A stretch of 64,000 nucleotides of DNA, from positions 15,248,721 through 15,312,720 of the forward strand of contig NW_025062479.1 in assembly GCF_000002995.4 (NCBI RefSeq). Direction: 5' to 3'. Each line of letters opens with the position of its first letter. Position 1 is the first letter of the stretch. Below, in pieces: positions 14,301 to 29,800 of the stretch. A program made the position numbers and the translations under genes. Origin of the DNA: Brugia malayi (Eukaryota; Nematoda; Chromadorea; Rhabditida; Onchocercidae). A model generated the notes under the pieces. It was not told the DNA's origin. It worked only from the letters and a program-made list of their open reading frames with translations, and ran no database searches.

Positions 14301-17300
14301 TTTTTCGGTATTTTTTTTTTTATTCATAATTATTTATCACTTATTAAATTAATTTGCAATCCATTTTTATTCAACAAATGTATTTCTACTCGGTATTTTC
14401 AGTCCAAAATATTTGCAGTCATAAATTTTAATAAATTATATGAAAAATAAATTTTATTTTAAGATAAAAATAATTTAATAAAATTGATGATAGTGGAAAA
14501 AAAAATTTTCCAATTGTTTTCGAATAAAATAATTGAAGAATTTATATTTATCTTTGATATTTAATTCCTCAGTTAATTTTAATTCGTAAATTTCTTTTAA
14601 TTATAAAAAGGTTTGAAAATGAAAGGAAATAGTGAATTTATTCAGTAAAGCAATATAATACTTTAAATTTGAAGTGTAAATCAACTCAATTTTTTAATAG
14701 GCATAACCCTCCCAAGCATTTGGGTGATTATATGAGCTAAAGATAAATCAATAAATCTACATTAAATTATAAAACCTTAATATAATTTGGCCTTTTCCGA
14801 ATTTCAACTTCCCAATTTTTGATCAAATTTCCCCAAATAGCCCAAAGATCCAAGTCTTCATCATCATCTACAGGCACACTATTCTCCCGTGATTTATTCG
14901 ATCTGAAATATTATTTAATTTTATACTGTTAGCACTTCTGTTAGAAAAAATTGAGCTTTTACAGTAAGTGATTCACAATGCAAAATAGTTTAGATTATTT
15001 AGAAATGTATATTTGAAGCAAATTGCCTTTTTAAGCTTTCATTTTTTAATACCACATAAATGGAAAAAGGAATGCCATATGTCACTAAAAATTCAAATTT
15101 ATAGAATTGATTAGGAATTAAATTTTAAGTATATTATTATAATGATCAATATCATTTATAGGAAATTTATTCTTATTTCTATAGGTCTATTAATAAGATG
15201 ATGTCTTTTAGATAATTATCCTTAGAGAAAAGAAATGATTTTAAATGGTAAAATTATAGTAGAATTGAGTCATAAATTTTAATAAAATTTTCAGTTGAAA
15301 TTTTAAATTGAAATTATTTGAACATGAAATTATCAAAAAAAAGACAATAACTCAACTTTATAAAAATCTGATAAAATAAATAAAATCTAAAAAATGAATG
15401 AAATAATAAAGAACAAAAAGAAAGAAACAATAAAACAAAAATGCCTTGGACTGAAGCTATCAGTTAGCGCACCACCAGAGCTACTTGAACCGGTTCGTAT
15501 GGATGCAACCGAACGTGAATCCAATTCATTTGATGTATTCATCTGTTCCATCTTCATTAGGATTGAAACAACCGGTTCCGGTACTTTACCGTTTAATTCA
15601 GTTTCTGCACTACTATTCACCGCACAAGCAGCACCGGTTTCTCTCACTCCAACTATTGTTGTTGAAGCAAATGATTCACTAGCGCTTGATAATGATTCGT
15701 TTAGTAATTCTTAAAAAAAAAAATTATTTTGATTTAATCAATAAGCATATTCAACCTCAAATAAACATACTAGTAATATTTACAAAAAAAAAAAAAAAAA
15801 AAGAAGACTTAATTCAACGAAAAAACTTTAATTCAAAAATGTGAAATATTGTAGAAAAAAATTTAATTCAAAAAATATGAAATAGTGGAAAAATATATTT
15901 AAAATTATAATTTGAAAGAAAAAAAGAGCTCAAATAAATAAAACGAAATAAATATGCGAGAGAAAACAAAAAGGAATGAGAAAAAGGAAGAGAGAGACGG
16001 AGAGAGGGAGAAAGATAAAACGATGAAATATTTACATAATCAAGGCGAACATAATTTATCGCTAATTATGGATTAACTGGCATTAAAACTTAGCATTCAG
16101 GACAAAGACCTAATTTAGGTAAACAGAAATTTAATTCTTTATCTTCCTTTTTTTTCTTCCTTCTCTTTCGCCCTACTTCTCTCTCTTCTTCTCCCTTAAG
16201 CTTTCTGTTAAAATTATAAAATTGATAATTTATACAGAAGAAAAAAAAAAAGAATTTGTTTTCTTCAAAATTAATAAAAATATTGCTGATATTAAATGAT
16301 TACAACTGATCCCTTAAATTTAAATCCCAATAAAATTCCTTTAAATTATCAAAGAATTGTTAGATTGACTCTACTAAATTTTTCTAAATCATCGATAAAT
16401 TAGTCTTTAGATTTAATTCTCATCATATTTCTTTTAAAACTATTAGGAGAAATACTTAAATTATCATCAGATTGATTCCTAAATTTATCTTTTGATCAAA
16501 TTTTTTAAAATAAAAAATGAAATTAATCTATTAACATGATTTAATTCGAATTATTTCTACCAATTCCCTATTATCGTCCGTCTTTCTGCTTTTGCTGTAC
16601 ATTAGTGAAAAATAATGAATGGAAAATTTTGTCGTTGGTTTGATAAATTTCGCAAAAAATAACTCTGTTAAACGAAAAGAACAATGGATTTTAAGCGCAA
16701 AATGATCAAAAGAAATAAATAAAAATGTCAGTGAAAAGATCGCAAGAAAAGTGAAAAAAAAAGAAAGAATTGAACAATTTTAACCTAATTTCATACCTTT
16801 TTCTTCTTTTGTGGTTATCAAAAATTTCTTCTATTTTTTTGGCAAGAAAAAATCTTCAAAATTAACGATTGATTAAAAGAAATTTACTTATTTTTGTTGC
16901 TGATATTTTAATGAAAAATCTGAAAATAAATTTATGAGCTTTTATATACCTTTTTTTTTTATTTAAATTATTTTTGTATTGCTATAAAATTAATCCTTTT
17001 TATTATAATTCCCTTTTTTTCAAAATATATAAATTGAAACTTTTATAAGTTTAAGAAATTGGGAATTTTTTCTGTTGACAGAAAATCTATTTCATTTTTA
17101 TAAATTTTTCCCTTCGGAAACATTAAGAAATAGCAATCAATTTTGTCGTTCTTTTTTTTTTTGGAATAGAAAAAGAATAGAAGAACTGGTGATTAATTTT
17201 TAGTAACCTTTTTTTTTTTTTTTTCAATATTTTTTATCTGTTTAAAATTCCGTTTAGTTTAAAACATTGAACGAGAAAAACTGATGAGAGAAGTTTGCCC

Positions 17301-20300
17301 ATATTTGTTTCATAATCTCTTTATTTTCAATCCGTTTATTAATATCAGTTAGTTGCAACGAATATGCTTTTTTTAATTTTGAAATAAGCAAATCAAAATA
17401 TTCATTAAACTTAACAGAAATAAAGAACGGTGAAAATAAAAATTTATTTACTTTTTTTTTTTGCATTTAATCGAATAGATGAAATATAAATCTGTATTTC
17501 AATCTGCAGTTAAAAATAACTGGAATACAGAATTACAATAAGTGATAACATATCTGTTGTTATATAAAATAGACATAGAATAAAAAAACTAGATAAGAAT
17601 AAAATTTAAATAGATGGAATCTATTTTAAAGACTAAAATTAGTTAAAATTTATAATTTATGGTAATCAATAACATAAAAAGACGTTATTTTATATTTTAA
17701 TTTATGGGAATTTGATTATTCATTTCAAAACAAAACATTTCAATATGGAACACATTCATAGCTGTCATTCATCCAATCATTTTCAATCCTTTTCATACTT
17801 AACACGAAATATATTTTATTTTATCGATTGATACGATAGAGAATTGAATGAATTCAATTTGTCAATGATACTTTTGACACGATTAATAATTTTTCACAAT
17901 ATCATTATTACTATTTCTGCTATATTCTAGGCTATTTAATCCATTATAATTGAAATAAATTTAACATTTGACATAAAAATTAGATATTAAATTAATACAT
18001 AACTCTATTATTTTTTAATTTATTCCACACTTTATTAATCGTATTCATACGCTTACATGATGAATACAATCAATTTGCTAATTATATATTTTCTAGCATA
18101 AGTCAAACTTAATGAAATGTTTGTATGATTATTTGCATAAATATAGCATAATAACACGAAATATTTTAAAATATTAATTAATTTTATTGAATACAAATAT
18201 ATTACTAATAATTCAAATTACTGTTGTTGGTTATAAATTAAATAAATAAATGAAGTAATTGTAAATAAATTATTTATAGTTAATGTGTTTCAGATGAAAT
18301 TGTTATGTTCCATTAATCTTTAATGTAAAGTCAAATGCTTAGAATGTCAGTAAGCACTCTGTTTCAATTTATCTCCCTCAAAAGCACATTTTTTTCTTTT
18401 GTATGCATGTGTGGGTATGTGTATGTGTATGTATATGTATGTGCATTTTGTGTTCTGTCTTATTAATGAGGTAGCGGTTAGACTGTGTGTTTAAACTAGC
18501 AAATAGTTAGCTTATAATTTGGAAAATGATAAGAAATTAGTTTTGTATTCTTTGAATATGGAGATGCATGCAGTAGTGATAGTGCATTATGCGTGAATTA
18601 CTGCCGAAATTTCTGAATTAATGCAATTTACTTTTCCATTTCAATTTTCTTTCTAATTAGTATAAAAATATTACCTTGATTTATTAATGATATAAGTTAA
18701 GCAGATTATCTTCTCCTTATCAGTTATTTCTTATCATAATACAGCAGTTAGTTAGCCAGATAGTGATGGATGTTGTTACTGTGAGATCCTAATTTCAAAT
18801 GATTTAATTTTGATGCATGGATGATTTAGTTTAAATGGATTGCTTTCTTTTTCACTCGTCATCTAATCTCTTATCATAACATTGTAAGTGATAAGCATTA
18901 TAATGATCAAATAGGAGAAAAATCAAAGTTTGATAATTTTAAATTGTTGAATAATATACAAAATAAATATTTGAAGTAAATTAAATGAAAAATGAAAATG
19001 AGATAATAAGAGCCCTCTTTAGTAATAAAATGAAAGGAAAGATGGAAAATAAAAGATGAAATGTGATGAGAGAAAAAACAATTTAGGAGGAACATTTTTT
19101 GTAATAATAATTTATAACATTTTCCTAATTAATATTCTCCATTCAATTTATGCAAATATTTTTTTTTTTTTTTTAAATATCTATACATATATTTATGAAA
19201 CAAAGAAAGAAACAGAAAGTATTAGCAAAAATAATAGTAATTGATAATATTAATAATTAATTATTTTTAAATTATAAAACCGAACTGAATTGCTATATTC
19301 TTATATTTATTTTCTCCTAAGCATTAAAAACCTGATTGGATTTTTTTTTTCATTTCAAATATCCATATGATCGCTTAATTTTGTTTGATAAATGTTTAGA
19401 AAAGTATATTTTTTATGAAAACAATAACAAAATTTGCCGTTATAATTCAATTTAAAAGTATTACAAATATATATTTATATGCATATATGTAATTATTTTT
19501 AATTTAGAATTAAGTCAACAAGAAACACCAATTCTTTTTTAAAATCAATTTGAAATAATTTTATTCGTTATTTGAAATAACTGAAATATTAATTAAATGA
19601 GAAAAAAAGAAGAGTAAAAAGTAAGTCATTTCATTTCTATAATGTTACGGAGTGAATATTCCTCCTTGTCTTTTTTTTCACTTCATTTCTTTCTCTCTCT
19701 CTCTCTCTACATATATATATATATATATATATTCCATTCATAATTAGTTTTATCGTATTTTTTCATAAATTTTTAAAATACGTATCCAAGAAAAAAAAAC
19801 AAATTCAGTAGGCTAAAAAAAAGGAAAAGAAGAAATCAACAGAATGTGTATTAGCAACAAAAAACAAATAGTAAAAATTGATTTAATTTTTCGTTAATAA
19901 TACAATTATAGTCAGTAATGAAATGAAATGAAAATTTAATGATTTAATGTTTTAAGGAATCATTTGTGATAAGAGAAAACAATATCCATTCAAGGTATTT
20001 TCGAAAATTTCGTTTGAATGTTACAGGTAGGATAAAAACGAATACATACGAACTGAATTTTTTTATTGATCCAAAACAGTAAGCAGTAATTATTGATCTG
20101 CTAATAAACAACAAGCAATAAAATTAATGTAGCAACATGGAATAAATTAAGTGATGGATAAATCAAATCATGAAAAAAAAAAAAAAAAAAAATTAAAACT
20201 AATAAATGGTAAATTTACGAGAAAAAGGAAAGAAAAGAAAATTATTTCCATTATAGTTACCAGTTCATTTAATGTAATTCAGATTCGTCACGCCACATAC

Positions 20301-23300
20301 GCTGATAAAAAAGTGAAAAGTGAAAAATAAATGTCTAATGAATAAATCATTATTATAATTATGAGTCATTTAAATAATTTTAGAAAGTTATCAAAACTTC
20401 AAAAAAATATTCAATTTTCATTTAAAGTCTTGAAAAGTAATCAGAAATACATATTATTCGAAAAAATCACAGTTTAATTTTAAAATTCATTTTGGTTCGC
20501 ATATCTATCGAAATAAATTCAAACTGTAAAAGCAAAGCATATATGGCAAATATTAAATTACAAATAAATAACAATGAATAATACTATCTGATTTCAAAAA
20601 TTTAAATTCATTTTTATTCTTAAATATTTGGGAAACTAATAAAATTCAAATAAATTAAAATTTTTGATTTTATCAAAATCTGAAATGTCTATCAATCGAT
20701 CAAACAAATAGTTTCATAAATAAGTGCATATTTCCGCGCTGTAACTAACTAATTTCAATTAACATATATCTATTTATCAGCGCTATCTTTCTATCAATAT
20801 TATCTTATTAATAGTATCAAAGTAGTAGACATTAAGTTTGTGTAAATGTTACACATATTATGATATCAAAGAGAGAGAGAGGGGGAGAGACTAAGGGGAA
20901 GGAAAAGGAAGAGAAAAAAACGAAGAATGAATGGAAGTAATGTATTCATTCCTTTATTTTTATTTATTCCTCCTAATAATAAATTACTATTATTGTTTTA
21001 TTATTACCACAACAATAGTAATGTTACAGTAGCAATGATGAAATAAACAAGAAAAATTAATTTTTCAAAATTTTTTAAAAAGTAAAAATGCTATAAGCAG
21101 AAAAAGTTACAGTAATTGAAGCAATCGAACTGAACCAATCAGTTGATCAAAAAAGAAAAAAAAATCACTTTTTTTTCTTCAAAATATTTTATGTAACAAT
21201 GATAAAGCTATCCGCAAATAGCTACTGTTTCACTTTCTATAGCAAATGCATATTTTCTACATAAAAAGAAAAAAAACATGTGAAAGTGATTGGGAAAAAT
21301 GAAATAATGAGAAAATGAAATGAAATGAGAAGAAAAGAAAGTCATATGAAATTGAATTAAAATTATCAATCGATAAATTTTAATTAGGAAAAGGTAGGTA
21401 TACATACAAATTTATTATTGCAATCTGTCAGTCAATCAATCCATCAACTAATCAGTCAGTCATTTGAGTTTACATACTTGTCTAATAATAATATAATAAT
21501 CAAATGAAGGAAAAAAAATCAGTTAATTAATTTCTAATAATATGTTTTAAATATGTAAACCAGAAGGAAAAGGTAAATAGATATACATACATATTATTAT
21601 TTGCCTCATACTAATGCCCTTGACGACGAGAACGACGGTGATACGATGGTGCATTTGAAAATCAATAATGTTCAGCAAAACTTTTCATCAATGCAAACAG
21701 CAAATACGTAAATAAATGTATATACATACATACATACATACATACACACATATATATCAATTCCATAAAAGTTTTAAGTGTGTGGGAAGATAAATGAATG
21801 GTGCATTCAATTTTAAAAAATGATATACAAAGAGGAAATTAGATGAAAATAAATTTCATTGATAGGAAAATGTTGAAAATCAAAAAATTAAATAAATAAA
21901 ATCATAGACTTTGATCTTATCATAAATACATCGTTCAAAGACACTTTCAAAATAAAACAAACAATCATTTGTTTATTATTATTATTATTATTATATAGGA
22001 AGTAAGATAAAATTATTATACTTTACCTTTTACTCATCCAAAAATTACTCAGCAATTAATTACATCTTTTTTCGATAGCATTAAACAGTCGTTTTCTTTA
22101 CCATTACAGCCACGAAATAACTATTACATTTATGATTTCACTCTATGGATTATGTGAAAGGAAATAAATAAGAAATGATAATTATACATTTCTACAAAAA
22201 GATCGATTAATACATTCAAAAAAATATAAGGTTATAAATATAAAAAAGTTAAAAAATAAAAATATAAAGTAATCGTATTCTTCTTTTTTAATATAAGAAT
22301 TAAAAAATTAATGCTAATTTCTGATATAAAATAAGCAGAATAATATGCGAAGTTTAATGAAGTTTCCAAAAGATAATCTTTATATGAATACTTGTTTGAA
22401 ATTTTCAAGAGTTTTTAAAAATTTTGAAATTACTTTCTAAAACAAAAATTTGCCATATTTTTTCTCATCAAACTAGATATTTGTAAAAACAATAACAACT
22501 ATGTATCATTACGCATAATTTGTTTGATAATGAAAATAAGAACAAAGCAAAAATACAAATTTCATACACACGTGGAAAACACGTATGTGTAAATCACAAA
22601 TTGTAAATATTTTAAATTATAATTCGATAAATAATTTCAAATAAATATTATCATTTTGCTTTATAATTGCATAAATGAAAATAAGCAAAACAAGATTAAC
22701 GTATTTAACGTACTACGTGAAATAATTTTGTACGCATAAATAAAATGATTTGGAAATATTATAGATTATAATTTGCTAAAATATTTGAAAGGAATGATTT
22801 TAGTGAAATATAAAAAAGTTTTGCTGCTATTATGACATTAGAAACAACTTCCTCATTTCATTGTTGCACTAAGCATTGATCATTATTAACATAACTTTAT
22901 TCTCTTTTCTTTTCTCTCTCTCTCTCTCCATCTATCTCGTCCTCTCCCTCTCTCTTTTTCTCTCCGTTTTTTCCACTTTGTTCTTATATTTTAAAATTCA
23001 TTCAACGTCATAGTTTGTTCAGTTTGAATGATTCAATTCAGTTTTTGAATGAAATTTTGAGCAACCTATCTTCTCATTACTCTCAAAACTTCCATTTGTC
23101 TCTTCCTTTCTTCTCGTCCTCCTCCCTCCCCCCACAAAAAAAAAAAAATGATTAATTTAAATTTCAAAATATGATTTATGCTACCATGCCACTATGAAAT
23201 AATTTCTCTCCCACTTTCTCCCCTCTTTCTTTTGTGCTTTTAAATTTATTAATATAATCATCATACGTAGCAAGAATCAATGCACACAATTAAATTTAGA

Positions 23301-23769
23301 TTTATAATTAAATTAAATATCTTTTTGAGTAACTATAAGCAATTGTAAGTTTAAGAATTGAGATTTATTTCAACATAATTCTAATTAATAATCGAAATTA
23401 TAAAAATGAAGTGTTAAAATAATATTACTGAAAAAAAAAAAAAAAAGAAAAAGAAAAACGGGAAAACAATGAGGAATATTCAAGGGAAAACCGATATTCA
23501 TTGGAAAATTACCTTAAAGTTTGTTTCGCATTTCAGAAAAAAAAATTAGAAAATTTTAAAACATTTGAAATAAAAATTAGGAGTAAAATAGAAGTAAAGT
23601 CATTTTGCTTTGCAACCATCATAAGAACAGTCAAAAAGGAAAAGAAAAAAAAACTAAGATATTCTCATTTTGTTGAAATTTATGATTTTTTTTGCTTCAA
23701 TTTTAAATTATTCATTTTTCTAGGATAATTGAAATTTAAAGCCTTTTTTCTTTACAGTAAATTCTAATA

Positions 23770-23830
<61 letters not shown>

Positions 23831-26800
23831 CAATTAGAAACTTTGAAAAAAATATATTAATTAGAAAATTAAAGAAAAAAAATACATCAACACTTTGCAT
23901 GCATAATTTGGGTAAATAAAATAAGCTAAAAATTAGCCAAAACGTTTGTTTTTTTTCTTTTCTAATCTCATTCTAATAACAATATAAAAATTAGCCTACT
24001 TGTCACATTCTAGTAATTCGATAAGTAAACAAACTTACCATTACTTGTATTATGGGATTGCTGGTGCTGCATCAGTAATGCCGCAACCATCCGTGAGGAT
24101 TCAATCTTTCTTTTCACTTGTTGTTGTTGTCGTCGCACTTCTTGTTGTTGCAACTGCTGTTGTCGCAACTGTTGTTGATGCAGTTGCTCCTGCTGCTGCA
24201 GTTGTTTCTGTTGCAGTTGTTGTTGTTGTCGTAGTTCTTGTTGCAATTGTTGTTGTTGTTTACGAAAAGCAGTTCGTTGAATGCACAACAATAAGCTTTC
24301 CTCTGCGAACAAATTATTTGACCCGGTAACACTAATAATTTTACCACGATAATGCTTAATTGATCGCCTGCAATTATTTTCCAATGAACATATTATTTCA
24401 CTATAAATTATTTTATTTTAAAATATAACAAGGCAATATTAAAGTAAAATGAAATTAAATTTGTTTCATAAATTACAAACAAACTGAAATGCAATAAATT
24501 GTAAATAGAATTCGTAAGCAAAATTTTTTAACTTCCAAAAGACGAAGAAAAAGAGAAAAGGAGAGAGGAAAATAATGAATTTTACCAATTTGTTCCTTTT
24601 AAAACAAAAGGATAAATAAATGAATGAATAAATAGACCGAATGTATAAACATATATAAATAAATGAATAAAAAACAAAGTGAAAAGCAAATTTACATTTT
24701 AATGTAAATTTCCACCAATTTTGAAAATTTAATGTAATACAAAAAAAAAATTCATAACATTTACAAACCTTTGTCTTACATAACTTATTTTCATTTGTAG
24801 TATTTATAGTATATTTCGAGTATTTAAGTATATTTACTGTATTGGCTAATGAAAGAAATTTATGTTAATTATTATCATTTAAAATAATCGTTATTTAGTA
24901 TGAATTATTGAATGCCGCCGTAATAATGCACAAAGCATACTCTTATATAATAATTAATTTATAATTTTACTAAAATATGCTTTTTTTTCAATTAGTAGTA
25001 GCTGAACATTAACACTAATTTGATCGAATTCAATTACAAAACATACTTTTAATCGTAATTAAATTGGTGTAATACTAAAAAAAATGTTACTATAAATCAG
25101 TTCAAATAACTCAGAAAACGAATTTAATTTTTCTTTCTTTTAAAGAAGCGAGTTTTAGACAAAAAGTTTGCAAAAAAAAGAGAGAATTTTTTTTTTTTTG
25201 TTTTGTTTAAAAAGGAAAAGAATATTTTACAACTAAGGAAAATATTCATTTCTGAATTTTTTTAAATTAAAAAAAAATAATTTAAAAATAAACAATTTTT
25301 TTTCACCTTGTTTCTCTTTTATCCTTTTCGCCTTACCATTACCACTGCTTCATTTCATAATTATTTCAGTTATTTTTAAATTTTCTTAATTTTTCTAACT
25401 AAATCTTAACTAATCACACAATCAGTTTGCTCTTCATCATTCACTCTCTCATTCTCCTCTAATTTATCAATGAATCATTGAAAATAATATCAAATAAATA
25501 GAAAAAGAATGAAAAATGAAAAAAAAGGAAAAAAAAAAAACAAACGAATTAAAATTTTTTAGATGTGAATGAAAGATTTATTATAGAAAATTAGGACAAA
25601 ACCTTTTTTTTTTGTTTGTAATTGAGAAAAGAATTTAAATTCTGAAAGAAAAAAAGAGAAAAGCAGTGATTGTCATCGCAATTGTCGCATATATTCCCAA
25701 ACTATCCTTATATATACGAGTCTCTGCGTATGTTTGTGTTTATGCATGCATTAAATGATATTTGCATTTGTATTTATGTTTTTTTAATTTTTAAAAATTT
25801 CGCCTTTCATATCAAAAATTGGTTTGAAAAAATAAAAAAGGAAATGAAAAATTCATTTTAATTTTTTTTTGAAAGAATTTGATGAGTTAGGAAGATAGGA
25901 ATGAAATGTTTGAAATTGATAAAATCGACGAAAACATCAAATTTTTACCTCTTTTATTTTTCGTTATTTATTCGTTTTTTTTTTTTTCTTGAACTACTAC
26001 TAAATAAATTTTAATAGCAAAAAAGAGTTAAAAATGGAAATAATTGGAAGAAAAAAATAAAAATTCAAAAGCCAAACCTGTCAATTTAATAATTTATCTA
26101 TATTTAGGTAAATTTTAGTGCTCTCAATTGGATTTATAATACTTCTTTAATTCAAATAAAAAATTCAATTTCAAAAAAAATTAAACAGTCTTATTTTTTG
26201 ATTAAATTAAATAAAAGGTAACATCATTGATCAGAAAAGCTTTTATACTCATAAACTAGTTCCACTTTCCGTCAAACTAGCATTTCAAATTGATTTTTAA
26301 AACGTCCATACTAACAGATATTAATAGTTTAAAAAAAAAGTGAATGTGTAAGATAACGGAAATCGATGACAGATGGATAATGCGGGAAAATTAAACGAAC
26401 AAAAATTTAACAAAAGTAAATTTTCATATTTCGTAATTAAAACAAAAAAAAAAAAAATTGTTTTAGTGTCAAATTAATAAGTATCAAGAAAGAAATAAAA
26501 GATACGAAAAACGAAATTATCATTTATGGTATATTTGCACATAAATTATTATTCGCAATTAAAATATTCCTATAAATTTACTATTAAATATTAAAAAGAC
26601 AAAAAAAGGCAAATATAAGTTCGAAATGATGACTAAAATATTGTTAACAAATGAATGAATACGAAGGCGCAATTTTAGGCGCTATTATCTGGATAAGAAA
26701 TTATACAGAAGCCGGGCAAGAAGGAAGAGAGAAAGAAATCCTTTCTAAACATTCAAGTATTGCTTTGATCATCCTTAATCACCATTAGCAACCAAGCTTA

Positions 26801-29800
26801 CCTCAGATCGATCATTTTGTTGCTTCAGACATACCTAATATCGCCTCCCCCGCTCACTATTCATACATAACACACACACATACACACATACCACACATAG
26901 TAAGCAATTGAGAAATTATGGAAATTTCCATTTTAAAATATTGTGATAATTATTCATACGTAATAGCTTTTTCTTTTTCTTTTTTTGTGGATGCATTTTA
27001 AAATATGTAATTATTCAAATAATTTTAATAAATTTTACGAAAATTTTTAAAAGAAGAAAGGAAGCAATTTCAAGGTTAATGACACGTTTTTTGGTGTAAA
27101 AATAGCAATAAAAAAGAAAGAAAAAGAAGAACGAAGGATGAATTTTCTTTTTATGGTTAGGAATGAATGAATGAATGAAATGAAATGGAATGAATAACTT
27201 ATATTAATAAATTATAATAATGATGAAAGTGAGCGATAAAATGATAACTTTTTATAGAATGTGATGAACACAATTTCAATTTATTTGTAAAGATTGAAGG
27301 AAACCACTTCTATATTTGTTTATTAAACTTATAAATAAAAATATGATAATGAAAGATTTCAGTTCTCTTTTTTTTTTAATTTTTAAATATGAATAGCTTA
27401 AAATAATAATATTAATGAATGAACTAATGTAATCAATTTTGAAATTTCACTGTTTTTAAAAAAATCATTAATTCTCTCCAATATATTTTAATGAAAAGGA
27501 AAAGTTAATGTGTATTAATAATTTCATTTTGCTAAATAAAATAAAAGAACAGATAGGAATTAATTGTATTTTTGCTACACCGAAATGGATTCTTTTAGAT
27601 TAAGAAATCCTAGGAATTTTTTTCTTTTGAAAAATTTTAAAAATCACAAAAAATAAAAACGAATTCTATGAATGATATGATATGATCAATGCATAATGAA
27701 TGACTAAAAAAGTAATAGATTAAATGGTAGGCGAAGTTATTAGCTGAGCATTTTAAATGATTTATTCGATCTTTTGATATTATTAGGACAGCTGAACAAA
27801 CTGAGTAAACGTATCACACTAACACATTTCCATATAGCTATCTTTTTGTTTTGATTTTGTTTCGTTATTATTTCATCAATCAAAAAAAAAAAAAGAAATT
27901 CAAAAAAGAAAAAAAAAAAAAAAAAAAAGAAAACAAAATAGAAAGAAAAAGAGTAAAACATATTAATTTAATAATACAAAAAATAGTCTTATTTGTATAT
28001 AAATTAAACAGATTATTTTCAACTGTGTATTTATTTATTTTGGAAAATTAATTTATTCACATTTAAACTATTGAATAATATCATTAATATGATTTATATT
28101 TGCTAATAATATGTTATTTTCTAAAAATAATGGAATGATTTTCACAAAATATCTACTTGTCATACAATATCTCAGTTTACTTATCATTAGGATTAAAAGA
28201 AGAAAAAAACAAGACAGCGAAGAAAAATTAATGAGTGAATTGTTTATTTGTATGTCACAAAAAAAAAAAATTGCAAATAATTATTAGTAATATTCTGAAA
28301 TTTTACAGACATGAAGCATTGTTGTTATAGTGCATTAACAATGACAATATGTCACAATATGTGATTTCAACGCAAAAGGATGTGACAATTATAATTAAAT
28401 GACAAACTTGTTTCAGCTAAGCTAATAATACGTTAATGTCTGTGTAACATTCATCAATAAATAATTTATCAACTTGATTGACATATTTTATTCAAAATAT
28501 TATTCTGTTACATGTATTGTAGTTTGATTAAAATAATAATCACAATTTATATATTTAAGAAGAACTAAATTATCATTAATTTTAAATAATAGTAATAAAA
28601 TGAACAATTTCATTGTTGGCAAAAAACAAATAAATTTCATCCAGTACTTGAATTTGATAATTGTACTAAATTTTATAATTGATGTTATTAGTTGTACGAT
28701 TTCCTCGAGCTGAAAAAATAAAGTGCAAAAGATAATATTAATCGATACTAAATAAAAAAAATTAATTAGATAAATTGGTAAAATCTAGCTAAGCTATAAT
28801 AATTAAATAATGCCAACTGCTAATAAATATGATCAAATAATATTGATTGGTACCAAATAAGCTATGACTATTTGAATAATGTCAATTGTTAGTTAAATAC
28901 AATAGAATAATACAGAATCTAATTAGAATATAATGCAAATTACTGCTAATCCTATTAAGTAAAATATATCAAAAAATGTGAATTTAGAGAAATTTGACAG
29001 AAGTAAAAAGCATAATGAATGATTTTCAAACAATTAAAAGCCACATGTTTAGCCCAGAAAAAAATTTTATTTCAAATTTTATAATTAGTAAAGAATTAGT
29101 CATAATAATAACTAAATCTTTAACATAAACAATTTTTTTTAAAAAAATTATTATCAGACTTAGTTTGCATAGCTAATTAATTTACTTAAAAACTTTTTGA
29201 AAATCATAGCACATTCAGGTAATTGTCAATAGCATAATAATATATTACATGGTTATTTGCACTATTGCGCAAAAAAAAAAAAATCACAAGTTGTGATGAA
29301 ATGGACAAATCTTAGATATTATAGAACTTGTACCTATTGCAAACTCGTTTATTTCATATAATTTGACAGGATAATAAATAATTTCATACGTTGTCATTAA
29401 AATAAACAAAAGTAAATTGTGTGAAAAAAATTTTTTTTCATTCAATATGAAATGTTAATTTATGTAAATTAATCTTTTATAGAAATCAAACAACAGCAAA
29501 AAAAAATTGCTCAATTTAAAAAAAAAAAATGAAAAGAGTGAATTCTAATTTATAGGACAAAAAACTTCCTAAGATTATAAACCTTAAAAAAAAGTTTCCT
29601 CACAACTTTAATTAACTTAAATTTACCTCGTATACCTTGACGACTTATTTCAATACGAAACATTTGACAATGATAAAATAGTTTGGTGGATAAATATTTC
29701 GCCCGGATCACCTTAAAAGATGTGCATATTTTATGTAATTCAGGTCATCTTTAAGAATGTCAACAAAATAGAGATGGGCCATTGATAATGATTGTATTGA

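Noticed and set aside
15394..15714. Plus-strand frames of 106 and 65 residues
   Set aside because: They are antisense to the Ser-rich EVI5-like exon 15445-15709, which has an acceptor and phase continuity.
24000..24329. Valine-rich plus-strand frame and Asn-rich alternate minus frame
   Set aside because: They are shadows of the polyglutamine exon, whose splice phases and neighbours fit the EVI5-like gene.
27740..28051. Phe-rich and Lys-rich frames on both strands
   Set aside because: They are translations of poly(A)/poly(T) tracts; no splice sites or domain support.
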